Program-made: the position numbers and the translations under genes
In this document: in pieces, positions 1-7,674 of the stretch
Numbering within the stretch: the first letter of the stretch is position 1
How the letters are laid out: every line of letters starts with the position of its first letter
The notes under the pieces: generated by a model
The model's database searches: none
Told to the model about the DNA's origin: nothing
What the model saw: the letters and a program-made list of their open reading frames with translations, nothing else
Assembly: GCF_025398195.1 (NCBI RefSeq)
Contig: NZ_JAODNV010000019.1
Span: forward strand, 1 to 64,000
Length of the DNA stretch: 64,000 nt
Direction: 5' to 3'
From: Chelativorans petroleitrophicus
Lineage (GTDB): Bacteria > Pseudomonadota > Alphaproteobacteria > Rhizobiales > Rhizobiaceae

Positions 1-137
1 CTACGCTATGCTCGAAGAGCCGGCCATGGCAGCGTGACTCAAACCAAAATGCCTCCGGCAATCCCGGCGCGGTTCAGTTCTCTGGCTTCTGCACGATTTT
101 CTTGAAGTAGAGAGAGCTTATGTGGGAATTGGACGGG
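1..137. other. Left window edge, no gene assigned
   Basis: One plus-strand frame is open from base 2 to a TGA at 35-37 and could be the last residues of a protein that starts outside the window, possibly a transposase or other element gene. It is too short to identify. The remaining bases before 138 hold no start-and-stop frame of useful length and no clear terminator. Confidence 0.3.
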
Positions 138-1430
138 CTAGGTTCGCGACGACTGCTCCAGCCTCGATCTGGCGTCGGATGGATAGTCAAGGGCTGCGAG
201 ACAGTTGACCTTCACCGCTTGCGCTATACCCTCGGAGGTCGTGCCAGGGGTGACCTTAGTAAGAATCATACCGATCGATGATGCCGCATGCTCTATGACA
301 GGTAACGTCCTCTCTGGCGGCAGCCCTTGCCGGATTCCTCGCTTGCAGATGACAGCAAGGAGATTCGCAAAGGCGTGAATTCCTTCTGGGGTGTCACCGG
401 TCGCGTGGCCTGTACCCCTGACAGGTGGCCTACGAGTTCCGTATGCCGAGGCTGCGTGGCTTCCGTGATCGCTAACAGTCGACGAGTCGATGCCTGCGTA
501 TTCGATCGCCCTTGTCCGGGCCGAACCCGCATCCGGGGCGGTTCTGTGACGGTCGACGGCTTGCCGCGCCGTTCGCGAATCCCCAATAGACCAGTCCAAT
601 ACTGGCAGTACATCGAGCCGGAGCCAGTCTCCCAGTTTGTGTCCACCAGGCCAGGTTGATCTTTGACTGAGGTCCTCAAGGGCTTTCATGAGTTGAGCCC
701 AACGACTGCCGGACGGGAACGATGACCACGAAATGGTCGTGGCTTCCGTCGGGTGCGGAACAGGATGGAGACAGAGGCTACGGAGTTCCAGGATGCAGAA
801 GCGAGATGGCACGACCACTTCTGCCAACGCACGCTTCAGCGCACGTGGCCCGGTGGATCCCTCCAGGGCGATCTGGACCCGGTTGTAGATCCAGCGCAGT
901 CGCCGGAAGAACTGCTGGGCGTATCCCCACTTTGCGGCGTGGTATCGCCTGACCCCCTTGGCCCCACCAACCTCCCGCTCCGAGGAGCCATCAGTCGAGC
1001 CCCGCCGCGAAACCAGGCCGGAGATCTCTGCTACCGTTGGCCTCTTGCCATTCCGGATTGCGTCCAGGACGTCATCGACCATTTCAGGCGCCCGGGACAA
1101 GTGGAACAGCGAGGCCCTTGGGACGCCGGCTACTATCAGACGATCCTTGTATTCCGACAGCGTCTTCGACACCTTGATGAACCTGAATGCGTATTTCCTG
1201 TCATATGGCCAGACAAGGCGCAGCCATTCGTCAAAGGTGCTATCGACGAGCGCCTCCTGTACACGTCGAAGCGCATCTCCCTTTGTGAAGGTCGCGCCGG
1301 TTTCGGTCGCTTCCGTCTTGTTGAGCTGGGCTTCCGACTCAAGGGCGATTAAACGCGCATCAGGATCCAGACGCGTATAGAACCGTGCCTTTTCGTCAGT
1401 CGCCTGGCGGAGTTTCGCGTACGGGCCCAT
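138..1430 (-). CDS. Hypothetical protein of an integrated element
   Basis: A 430-residue protein that I do not recognise. The longer open frame reaches an ATG at 1487, but I prefer the ATG at 1430 because an AGGAGGG ribosome site lies about 11 bases upstream and the Arg/Thr-rich extra 19 residues overlap the integrase tail. The N-terminal 150 residues are charged and helical, and a stretch around residues 60-130 (charged helices followed by a PTVAEI segment) vaguely resembles plasmid or phage DNA-binding proteins; this is weak. The C-terminal third is low in hydrophobic segments. It lies directly downstream of the integrase remnant on the same strand, so it is probably accessory cargo of the element. 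Function unknown. Confidence 0.6.
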   Translation of the reverse strand: MGPYAKLRQATDEKARFYTRLDPDARLIALESEAQLNKTEATETGATFTKGDALRRVQEALVDSTFDEWLRLVWPYDRKYAFRFIKVSKTLSEYKDRLIVAGVPRASLFHLSRAPEMVDDVLDAIRNGKRPTVAEISGLVSRRGSTDGSSEREVGGAKGVRRYHAAKWGYAQQFFRRLRWIYNRVQIALEGSTGPRALKRALAEVVVPSRFCILELRSLCLHPVPHPTEATTISWSSFPSGSRWAQLMKALEDLSQRSTWPGGHKLGDWLRLDVLPVLDWSIGDSRTARQAVDRHRTAPDAGSARTRAIEYAGIDSSTVSDHGSHAASAYGTRRPPVRGTGHATGDTPEGIHAFANLLAVICKRGIRQGLPPERTLPVIEHAASSIGMILTKVTPGTTSEGIAQAVKVNCLAALDYPSDARSRLEQSSRT

Positions 1431-2451
1431 ATCGGTCCGCGCCCTCCTTCTGGTAGTCCGGATGGTGGTGACCATAGGTCTTCTCAAGGGTCTCGAGGGT
1501 CATGCCGAGAAAGCCGCCAGCTCCCATTTGTTGGCTCCAGCTTGCATTCCCCAGGTCGCGCGCGTGTGCCTCAGGGGGTGAGGAGAAACCCCGGACAGGC
1601 CTGCTTTGATGCATGCGTTCCTGAATGAACTCTTCACGTCGCCAATCAGATGGCCGTCATCATGGATGACGTAGTCGCTCGTGCCACGACGCTCGTACGC
1701 CCGCCTCAAATGTGGAACCAGCTTGCGAGGCAGGCGAGCGAGCGGACGCACCTTGTTGTTGTTCGGAGGGCGCGTCGGATCGCGCCAGTCGATTCTCCGA
1801 TCGTTGAAGGATATCTGCGACCAGCGCCATCCGAGGATTGCACGCTTGCGCTGGCCTGTGTGCAACCCGATGACGATGAACAATGGCAGATAGGATCGGC
1901 TCTTTGGCAATCGAAGCGCAGCGCGCAACAGCGCCGCTGCCTCTTGTCGCTCCAGCCAACGTTGCCGAGGGGCCGGCTGCCTCTGGCAGGAATACCTTGA
2001 CCCGTTCCTTCAGGCGTCGCGTGTCCGCGGCGTAGTAGATGGCGGCACGAAGGATCCCAAGTTCCCGGCGGACGGTCCCGTCGGATCGGCGCCGCCATTG
2101 CCCGTATTTCGCACACGAATCCTTGTCGACTTCCGCGACAGTCTTTTCTTCCCAGAATTTCGACAACGGGACCGCCGCATATGCCGCGCGCTCCCTGGAA
2201 TCCGGCTCCATGGCGCCCTCGTCAAGGTAGATCTCCAGCACCTCCGTGAGGAGGAGCTGGTCAGCCGGGGTCAGCTTGCCTGGCTCCCGCAGACGCTCCT
2301 GGAGGAATTCCGCGAGCCTCGCCTCAGCTTCAATGCGGTCTCTCGTACGCGTGCTGCGCTCCTTGCTGCGGCCATTCTCCGACCAGACGATGTAGAAAGC
2401 CCTGCGCTTCGGGTATCATCTGATGCGCGGACCATTGTTCCTTCTGCCCAT
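1396..2451 (-). pseudogene. Tyrosine recombinase/integrase, broken by one stop and two frameshifts
   Basis: Three minus-strand frames join into one phage/ICE-type integrase. The start is the ATG at 2451 (MGRRNNGPRIR). An in-frame TGA at 2416-2418, probably from a TGG Trp codon, is followed without shift by YPKRRAFYIVW and the N-terminal SAM-like domain. A frameshift near 1970-1980 leads to the catalytic domain, where the first catalytic Arg (TGQRKRAIL) and the HPLRHTR box are visible. A single-base deletion near 1515 puts the last part (GFLGMTLETLEKTYGHHH, catalytic Tyr) in a third frame. All catalytic residues remain, but no intact reading frame does. It sits about 1.1 kb from the att fragment of tRNA-Arg and was presumably the enzyme that inserted the element. 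Confidence 0.85.
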
Positions 2452-2615
2452 GCTGTCGTGGTCCTCTCTGCGATAAACTTCTCCCATGCACCGGAAGGGA
2501 TCATTTTGCGCGATCCCACCGGCACATACTCGAGTCCCTGCCGGATCAACTGATCGACCTGGTAGCGGGTCAGCCCCTCTTCCCGCTGAAACTGCGCGAG
2601 TGATCGTAGTGCCAT
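2271..2615 (-). CDS. Small excisionase/HTH-like protein
   Basis: The ATG at 2615 gives a 114-residue frame whose first 50 residues (MALRSLAQFQREEGLTRYQV, then a GSRKMIPSGAWEKF segment) look like the short winged-helix proteins that precede integrases and act as excisionase or integrase regulator. It overlaps the integrase start at 2451 by about 180 bases in another frame. The Ser/Arg-rich second half coincides with this overlap and reads like non-native sequence, so the true product probably once ended near 2430. I would treat the C-terminal half as a read-through tail. It is transcribed with the integrase and is divergent from the gene at 2725. Confidence 0.5.
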   Translation of the reverse strand: MALRSLAQFQREEGLTRYQVDQLIRQGLEYVPVGSRKMIPSGAWEKFIAERTTTAWAEGTMVRASDDTRSAGLSTSSGRRMAAARSAARVRETALKLRRGSRNSSRSVCGSQAS

Positions 2616-2724
2616 AGGTGTTCGAACTCTTGGTGCTAAATTGTGCACCACGCAATAGTGCCGCTTATCCCCCGGTGTCAATGATGGTAGTGGTGGAAGA
2701 CGAGACTCGAACGATTCTTGGTTA

Positions 2725-3462
2725 ATGATGCCACCGACCAATCCGCACTGGCATGCAGTCGCCGAGGAGCTCCGCAAGGAGCTTCAGGCGGCGCGCTACG
2801 GAAGCAAGTCGGAGATTATTCGGCGCTACTCGGAACAGACGGGTTACCACCCCGCCTCCCTGCGACGCGACGTGATGGCCATCGATTTCATACAAGCGAT
2901 GGAGAAGAGCGATCCGGCTTTTGCCGCCATCCTGCGCAAGCTGGGGAGTTCGGTCGTCCTCGAATTGGCCCGCCTCCATGCAACGGATCCCAAAGGCGCA
3001 TTGGAAGCTGCGCTCGCGGCTGTAGCCGGTGCCAGGACTCGCCGTGAACTGTCAGCGCGTCGGAAAAAGCATCAGAGCATGCGAAGGGAGGAGATTCGGG
3101 CGGAAGCAATGCGCGCCTTCGAGCACGTGAGATTTTTTGAACTCCTCGAGGACTTCGGCCGGCCACCGTCACTCGAGGGAAGCGCCGAGGGGGAGCTTGA
3201 GACGGGCATTCACTTCAGCAAGCGTGCCGGCAGCTGCTTCGCCTATTGCCGGTTGAAGGGCACGCGCGGCACGTTCAAGCAGCTGCTTCCGTACCTGGGC
3301 CTGTCGCTTTACTATGGGCGCGTGGTCCTTGCCATCGACGTTCCCCGGGTTCCCAAGGAGTGGCTGCGAGCGTTGTCGAGTTCGTATTCGAATCCTGGCA
3401 TGACGCTCTACGTCAATGATGTGAACCGTTGGCTGCCTGCGCACCCGAGAGAAGTGGACTGA
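2725..3462 (+). CDS. Hypothetical protein at the element's right end
   Basis: A 245-residue protein that I do not recognise. Either of two adjacent ATGs (2725 or 2728) could start it; no strong ribosome site precedes them. Residues 10-60 (KSEIIRRYSEQTGYHPASLR) look like a helical DNA-binding head, the middle is rich in Ala, Arg and Glu and may form a coiled coil, and the C-terminal third has a compact hydrophobic segment (QLLPYLGLSLYYGRVVLAID). There is no signal peptide or membrane span. It is the last gene before the attachment site and divergent from the excisionase-like gene, so it is probably element cargo or part of its regulation. Confidence 0.55.
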   Translation: MMPPTNPHWHAVAEELRKELQAARYGSKSEIIRRYSEQTGYHPASLRRDVMAIDFIQAMEKSDPAFAAILRKLGSSVVLELARLHATDPKGALEAALAAVAGARTRRELSARRKKHQSMRREEIRAEAMRAFEHVRFFELLEDFGRPPSLEGSAEGELETGIHFSKRAGSCFAYCRLKGTRGTFKQLLPYLGLSLYYGRVVLAIDVPRVPKEWLRALSSSYSNPGMTLYVNDVNRWLPAHPREVD

Positions 3463-3500
3463 AGCAGAGGCGTCCGCATAATGTCCGCAGTATGGCCGAA

Positions 3501-3521
3501 AATCCGGGGTTAATCCGGGGT
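3501..3521 (+). repeat. Tandem 10-bp direct repeats beside the att site
   Basis: AATCCGGGGT occurs at 3501-3510 and again at 3512-3521, one helical turn apart. It lies about 45 bases from the tRNA-Arg fragment, inside the element. Paired short direct repeats at this place are what integrase arm-type binding sites look like; that role is inferred. Confidence 0.5.
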
Positions 3522-3566
3522 GTTTCGATTTGCTTCGTCCATTTTTTTCAAGCCCTTGAGCGTTGG

Positions 3567-3618
3567 CTCTGCCCTCCGAAGGCAGAGGTCACACGTTCGA
3601 ATCGTGTCGGGTGCGCCA
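3567..3618 (+). repeat. 3' fragment of tRNA-Arg(CCG), element attachment site
   Basis: The sequence contains a 5-bp anticodon stem (3569-3573 with 3581-3585), a seven-base loop with anticodon CCG at 3576-3578, a normal variable loop, a T arm with TTCGAAT loop and an acceptor 3' half ending in encoded CCA at 3616-3618. The D arm and 5' acceptor strand are missing: the bases before 3567 do not pair with CGGGTGC. This is therefore not a working tRNA gene but the duplicated 3' end produced when an element inserts into a tRNA gene. The intact tRNA-Arg should lie at the other element end, left of this window. Confidence 0.85.
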
Positions 3619-3853
3619 TAATTTCTTTGAATTCCGTAGCTTAAAGAAGCAGCGAAATTGCAGATTCGCAAAGTGCTGGCTGTGCTGGGAACATAGGCCG
3701 CCAGTCGGAGAGGTCGCGGTTTTTTCGCGCCCGCCGCCGTACTTTCTACCAAGGTTCAAGAAGATTGGTTTCGGCATATCGAAACAATGGACAGGCGTGT
3801 CCATATTTGCCTAAGTATAAAATCAATCGCCCGAAACCTGCCTTGGAGATGCC
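3619..3853. other. Intergenic stretch after the att site
   Basis: No supported gene. It is the original chromosome flank downstream of the tRNA-Arg gene and is less GC-rich than its surroundings. Confidence 0.5.
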
Positions 3854-4264
3854 GTGATCGGCGCGGAACCTCACCGCCCAATCGTTGTTCGTGTGCCACG
3901 CTGGCAGCCCGTATTGCTTGCCTGCGTGGTCATCATCGTTGGCATTCACGGCGCGTTTGCCAGAGCCTTCTGGAGTTCCGGGGAACCGGACTCCGTGCTC
4001 GAGTTCAGGCTATTCAAATTTCCCATACGCAGCCATCCGCGACTGGAGGCCCACAGCCGGGACGGTTTCGCCGCCGGCGCGCTTGACGGTTGCGGCCAAG
4101 CCGCGATCGTCTCCCTGCCTCCTTTCATCCCGCTGAAGGCCATGGAAAAATGCGACCTCAGCGGGATGGCTGCCGAATCGCTGCCGTTCCGTCTAGACAA
4201 GGATACCGCACCAAGGGCGCCGCCCGTTGCTTCGCGCTTGCCGGGAACTGACAGCAATCGCTGA
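3854..4264 (+). CDS. Small hypothetical protein with one membrane segment
   Basis: A GTG start with GGAG about seven bases upstream gives 136 residues. Residues 18-37 form one hydrophobic segment (VLLACVVIIVGIHGAFARAF), so the product would be membrane anchored or exported. The rest is Pro/Ala/Arg-rich without a recognised domain. It ends just before the Mrp operon, but a functional link is not shown. It may be a spurious frame, since the C-terminal part has little protein-like pattern. Confidence 0.4.
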   Translation: MIGAEPHRPIVVRVPRWQPVLLACVVIIVGIHGAFARAFWSSGEPDSVLEFRLFKFPIRSHPRLEAHSRDGFAAGALDGCGQAAIVSLPPFIPLKAMEKCDLSGMAAESLPFRLDKDTAPRAPPVASRLPGTDSNR

Positions 4265-4405
4265 GTGACTTTTTCTCGAGCGACCGATTGGCAGGTTCTC
4301 GGTTTCGTTTGCCCTCCCTTTTCCGGCGGTATGGCGGGACAGGGTGTCTTTCGACCGAAGATGCCGTGCGAAGTCCGGTATTCTTTTCGCCTGGGCCGCG
4401 AGTGG

Positions 4406-7330
4406 ATGATGATTACGAACAATGCATTGCCGGCGCTGATTTTTCTGCCCTTTCTGGGGTCGATGCTGGCTGCTTTGCTGCCTGCGAACGCGCGCAACGC
4501 CGAGGCGTGGCTCTCGGGCGTAACAGCATTGCTGACATTCGGGCTCGCAGCTCTGCTCTACCCCTCGGTCGAAAACGGGGGGATCGTCCGCCGGGAAGTG
4601 GCCTGGCTTCCGGAACTCGGCCTTAATCTCGTGCTCAGGATGGACGGCTTCGCATGGCTGTTCACCATCCTGATCGGCGGCATCGGCCTCCTCGTCGTCA
4701 TCTATGCGCGCTACTACATGTCGCCGCAGGATCCTGTTCGGCGCTTTTATTCCTTTCTGCTCGCCTTCATGGGCGCGATGCAGGGGGTGGTCCTTTCCGG
4801 CAATCTGATCCTGCTGGCGATCTTCTGGGAACTTACCAGCATCGTCTCCTTCCTGCTCATCGGCTACTGGTACCACAACGCGGCTGCGCGCGACGGCGCG
4901 CGCATGGCGCTCACCATCACCGGCATCGGCGGCCTCTGCCTTCTCCTGGGCTTCATCCTGATCGGCCACATCGCAGGGAGCTACGATCTGGATGAGGTGC
5001 TGGCATCCGGCGCCGCTATCCGCGCGCATCCGCTCTATCTTCCCGCGCTCCTGCTGATCCTGGCGGGGGCGCTGACGAAGAGCGCGCAGTTTCCGTTCCA
5101 CTTCTGGCTTCCCAATGCCATGGCCGCGCCTACGCCGGTTTCGGCCTATCTTCACTCCGCGACCATGGTGAAGGCCGGCGTGTTTCTCCTGGCGCGGCTT
5201 TGGCCGGTTCTTGCGGGCACCGACGCTTGGTTTTTCATCGTGGGGATCGCAGGCATCAGCACACTGGTGATCGGCGCCTATTTCGCGATCTTCCAGCAGG
5301 ACCTGAAGGGACTGCTCGCCTATTCCACGATCAGCCATCTGGGCCTGATCACGACGCTTCTGAGCTTCGGCAGCCCGCTTGCGGCCGTGGCGGCGATCTT
5401 CCACATGGTCAACCATGCGACCTTCAAGGCTTCGCTCTTCATGGCAGCCGGCATCATCGACCATGAGGCCGGAACGCGCGACATGCGCAAGCTGAGCGGC
5501 CTCTTCAGCGCGCTGCCGATCACGGCGACGCTGGCCATGGTGGCGAGCGCGGCCATGGCGGGCGTGCCGCTGCTCAACGGCTTCCTTTCCAAGGAGATGT
5601 TCTTCGCCGAGGCGATCGAGGAGCATCGGGAATCGCTGCTCGACAGCGCGATGCCTTATCTCGCGACGCTCGCCAGCGCCTTCGCCGTGACCTATTCGGT
5701 GCGGTTCATTCACTCCGTTTTCTTCGGGCCGAAGGCGGCTGATCTGCCTAACGAGGCGCATGAGCCGCCCCACTGGATGCGCCTACCCATCGAGCTGCTT
5801 GTGCTTGCCTGCCTTCTGGTCGGCATCATTCCTGGCATCACCATCGGACCCTATCTGAACACGGCCGTAACCTCCGTGCTGGGCGACCGGACTCCCGAAT
5901 ACAGCCTTTCGATCTGGCACGGATTCAACCTGCCCCTGGTGATGAGCGCGATAGCGCTCGTCGGCGGCGTCATTCTTTACCTCCTCCTTCACCGGTACCT
6001 TGCGCACTGCAAAGAAGATCCGCCCGGTCTGCGCGTGCTTGTCGGCCAGCGCATTTTCGAGCGCGTGCTGGTGACGGTCTCCTGGCGCTGGGCGCGCTGG
6101 GTGGAGGTAAATCTGGGCACCAGACGGCTGCAGCCCCAGCTTCGCGTGCTCGTCACTGTCGCGCTCATGGCAGGCGCCTGGCCGCTCTTCGAGGCGGGAT
6201 TGATGCCGGACCTGATTTCGGTCGCGAACCTCGACCCGGTCCTCGCCATCATCTGGATCGTGGGGATCGGATGCGCCATCACCGCGGCGTATCAGGCAAA
6301 GTATCACCGCTTCGCGGCGCTTATCCTCATTGGGGGCGCGGGGCTTTCCACCTGCATCACCTTCGTCTGGTTTTCCGCGCCGGACCTTGCGCTCACCCAG
6401 CTCGTGGTGGAGGTCGTCACCACCGTGCTTATCCTTCTGGGCCTGCGCTGGTTGCCGAAACGCATCGAGGAGATCGACACACCGACGACCCTTGCTGCGC
6501 GTCTGCGCCGGCAACGCGACTTCCTGCTTGCACTGGCCTGCGGCTTGGGGGTCACGGTAGTGTCCTACGCCATCATGACCAGCGCGCCGCCAACCACGGT
6601 CGGCGATTTCTATCTCGAGCGCGCCTATTCGGAAGGCGGCGGCACCAATGCCGTCAATGTTATCCTCGTGGATTTCCGCGGCTTCGACACGTTTGGCGAG
6701 ATCACGGTTTTGGGCATCGTCGCGCTTTCCGTCTTCGCGCTGTTGCGCCGCTTTCGCCCCGCGCCGGACAGCATCGAACTGCCCGAGCAACAGCGCATTC
6801 AAAACGCCTATGACGATGCGCAGCAGGGACGCAAGCTTGGCGAAACCGCGCATGATTATCTGCTCGTACCCTCCGTTCTCATGCAGTGGATGTTTCCGGT
6901 GATCATCGCGCTTGCAGCCTACCTGTTCCTGCGCGGCCATGATCTTCCGGGCGGCGGCTTTACTGCGGGCGTTGCCATGGCGATCGGGTTCCTGCTGCAG
7001 TACCTGGCGGGAGGAACGCGCTGGGTCGAGGAACGGCTGCGCATCCTGCCCGTCCGCTGGATTGGGTTCGGCCTGTTCATGGCGGCCTTTACCGGCATGG
7101 GCGCGTGGCTCTTTGGCCTTCCGTTCCTCACCTCCGCCTCGGGCTATCTCGAGATCCCGCTGATCGGCGAGGTGCCGCTCGCCAGCGCGCTGCTGTTCGA
7201 TCTCGGGGTCTTCTTGCTGGTCGTCGGTGCCACGGTGCTCATGCTGATCGCCATCGCGCATCAATCGATCCGCAGCCATCGCGTCCGCGCGACAGAGGCC
7301 GCCGCCACCAGGACGGAGGAGGCTGCCTGA
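4406..7330 (+). CDS. mrpA: Na+/H+ antiporter subunit A, MrpA fused to MrpB (PhaA type)
   Basis: The large subunit of the Mrp multi-subunit cation/proton antiporter, 974 residues from the ATG at 4406 (a second ATG follows directly). The open frame extends upstream to a GTG at 4265, but those 47 residues are not membrane-like. Residues up to about 500 are the NuoL/ND5-like proton-pumping core; conserved membrane segments include KSAQFPFHFWLPNAM with the key Lys and His. The C-terminal part from about 800 matches MrpB (GHDLPGGGFTAG), so A and B are one polypeptide, as in rhizobial PhaA. It exports Na+ or K+ in exchange for protons and serves alkaline pH and salt tolerance. First gene of the mrp operon; its stop overlaps the next start by one base. 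Confidence 0.93.
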   Translation: MMITNNALPALIFLPFLGSMLAALLPANARNAEAWLSGVTALLTFGLAALLYPSVENGGIVRREVAWLPELGLNLVLRMDGFAWLFTILIGGIGLLVVIYARYYMSPQDPVRRFYSFLLAFMGAMQGVVLSGNLILLAIFWELTSIVSFLLIGYWYHNAAARDGARMALTITGIGGLCLLLGFILIGHIAGSYDLDEVLASGAAIRAHPLYLPALLLILAGALTKSAQFPFHFWLPNAMAAPTPVSAYLHSATMVKAGVFLLARLWPVLAGTDAWFFIVGIAGISTLVIGAYFAIFQQDLKGLLAYSTISHLGLITTLLSFGSPLAAVAAIFHMVNHATFKASLFMAAGIIDHEAGTRDMRKLSGLFSALPITATLAMVASAAMAGVPLLNGFLSKEMFFAEAIEEHRESLLDSAMPYLATLASAFAVTYSVRFIHSVFFGPKAADLPNEAHEPPHWMRLPIELLVLACLLVGIIPGITIGPYLNTAVTSVLGDRTPEYSLSIWHGFNLPLVMSAIALVGGVILYLLLHRYLAHCKEDPPGLRVLVGQRIFERVLVTVSWRWARWVEVNLGTRRLQPQLRVLVTVALMAGAWPLFEAGLMPDLISVANLDPVLAIIWIVGIGCAITAAYQAKYHRFAALILIGGAGLSTCITFVWFSAPDLALTQLVVEVVTTVLILLGLRWLPKRIEEIDTPTTLAARLRRQRDFLLALACGLGVTVVSYAIMTSAPPTTVGDFYLERAYSEGGGTNAVNVILVDFRGFDTFGEITVLGIVALSVFALLRRFRPAPDSIELPEQQRIQNAYDDAQQGRKLGETAHDYLLVPSVLMQWMFPVIIALAAYLFLRGHDLPGGGFTAGVAMAIGFLLQYLAGGTRWVEERLRILPVRWIGFGLFMAAFTGMGAWLFGLPFLTSASGYLEIPLIGEVPLASALLFDLGVFLLVVGATVLMLIAIAHQSIRSHRVRATEAAATRTEEAA

Positions 7331-7674
7331 TGGAACTTCTTCTGTCGCTGAGTATGGGGGCGCTGGCCGGCTCGGGCGTATGGCTGCTGCTCAGGCCGCG
7401 CACCTATCAGGTCATCATGGGTCTGGCGCTGCTTTCCTATGCGGTGAACATCTTCATCTTTTCCACCGGGCGCCTGCGGGTGAACGCGCCTCCCATCGTC
7501 GAGAAAGGTATGGAAGTCGACCCCGCAGCCTTTACGGACCCCGTTCCGCAGGCCTTGGTACTGACCGCGATCGTCATCAGCTTTGCGACCACGGCGCTGT
7601 TTCTGGTAGTGCTTCTGGCCTCGCGCGGCCTGACGGGAACGGACCATGTGGACGGAAGGGAGCCGGAGAAATGA
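7330..7674 (+). CDS. mrpC: Na+/H+ antiporter subunit C
   Basis: A 114-residue NuoK-like membrane protein with three hydrophobic segments (about 4-18, 27-45 and 70-95). Its ATG overlaps the mrpA stop (TGATG) and its stop overlaps the mrpD start (ATGA), so translation is probably coupled. MrpC belongs to the antiporter core module with A and D. Length is normal for the family. Confidence 0.92.
   Translation: MELLLSLSMGALAGSGVWLLLRPRTYQVIMGLALLSYAVNIFIFSTGRLRVNAPPIVEKGMEVDPAAFTDPVPQALVLTAIVISFATTALFLVVLLASRGLTGTDHVDGREPEK

Noticed and set aside
3543-3618. Complete tRNA-Arg gene
   Set aside because: The 3' half is perfect but bases 3543-3566 contain no D arm and no 5' strand able to pair with CGGGTGC, so only a fragment is present.
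4265-4405. Upstream GTG start of mrpA
   Set aside because: The extra 47 residues are not membrane-like and MrpA proteins start close to MITNNALPALIFLPF.
4193-5773. 526-codon minus-strand open frame
   Set aside because: It lies opposite mrpA and is rich in Arg, Glu and Asp as expected for the complement of hydrophobic codons; no domain.
5783-7279. 498-codon minus-strand open frame
   Set aside because: Antisense shadow of mrpA with a composition that has no protein family resemblance.
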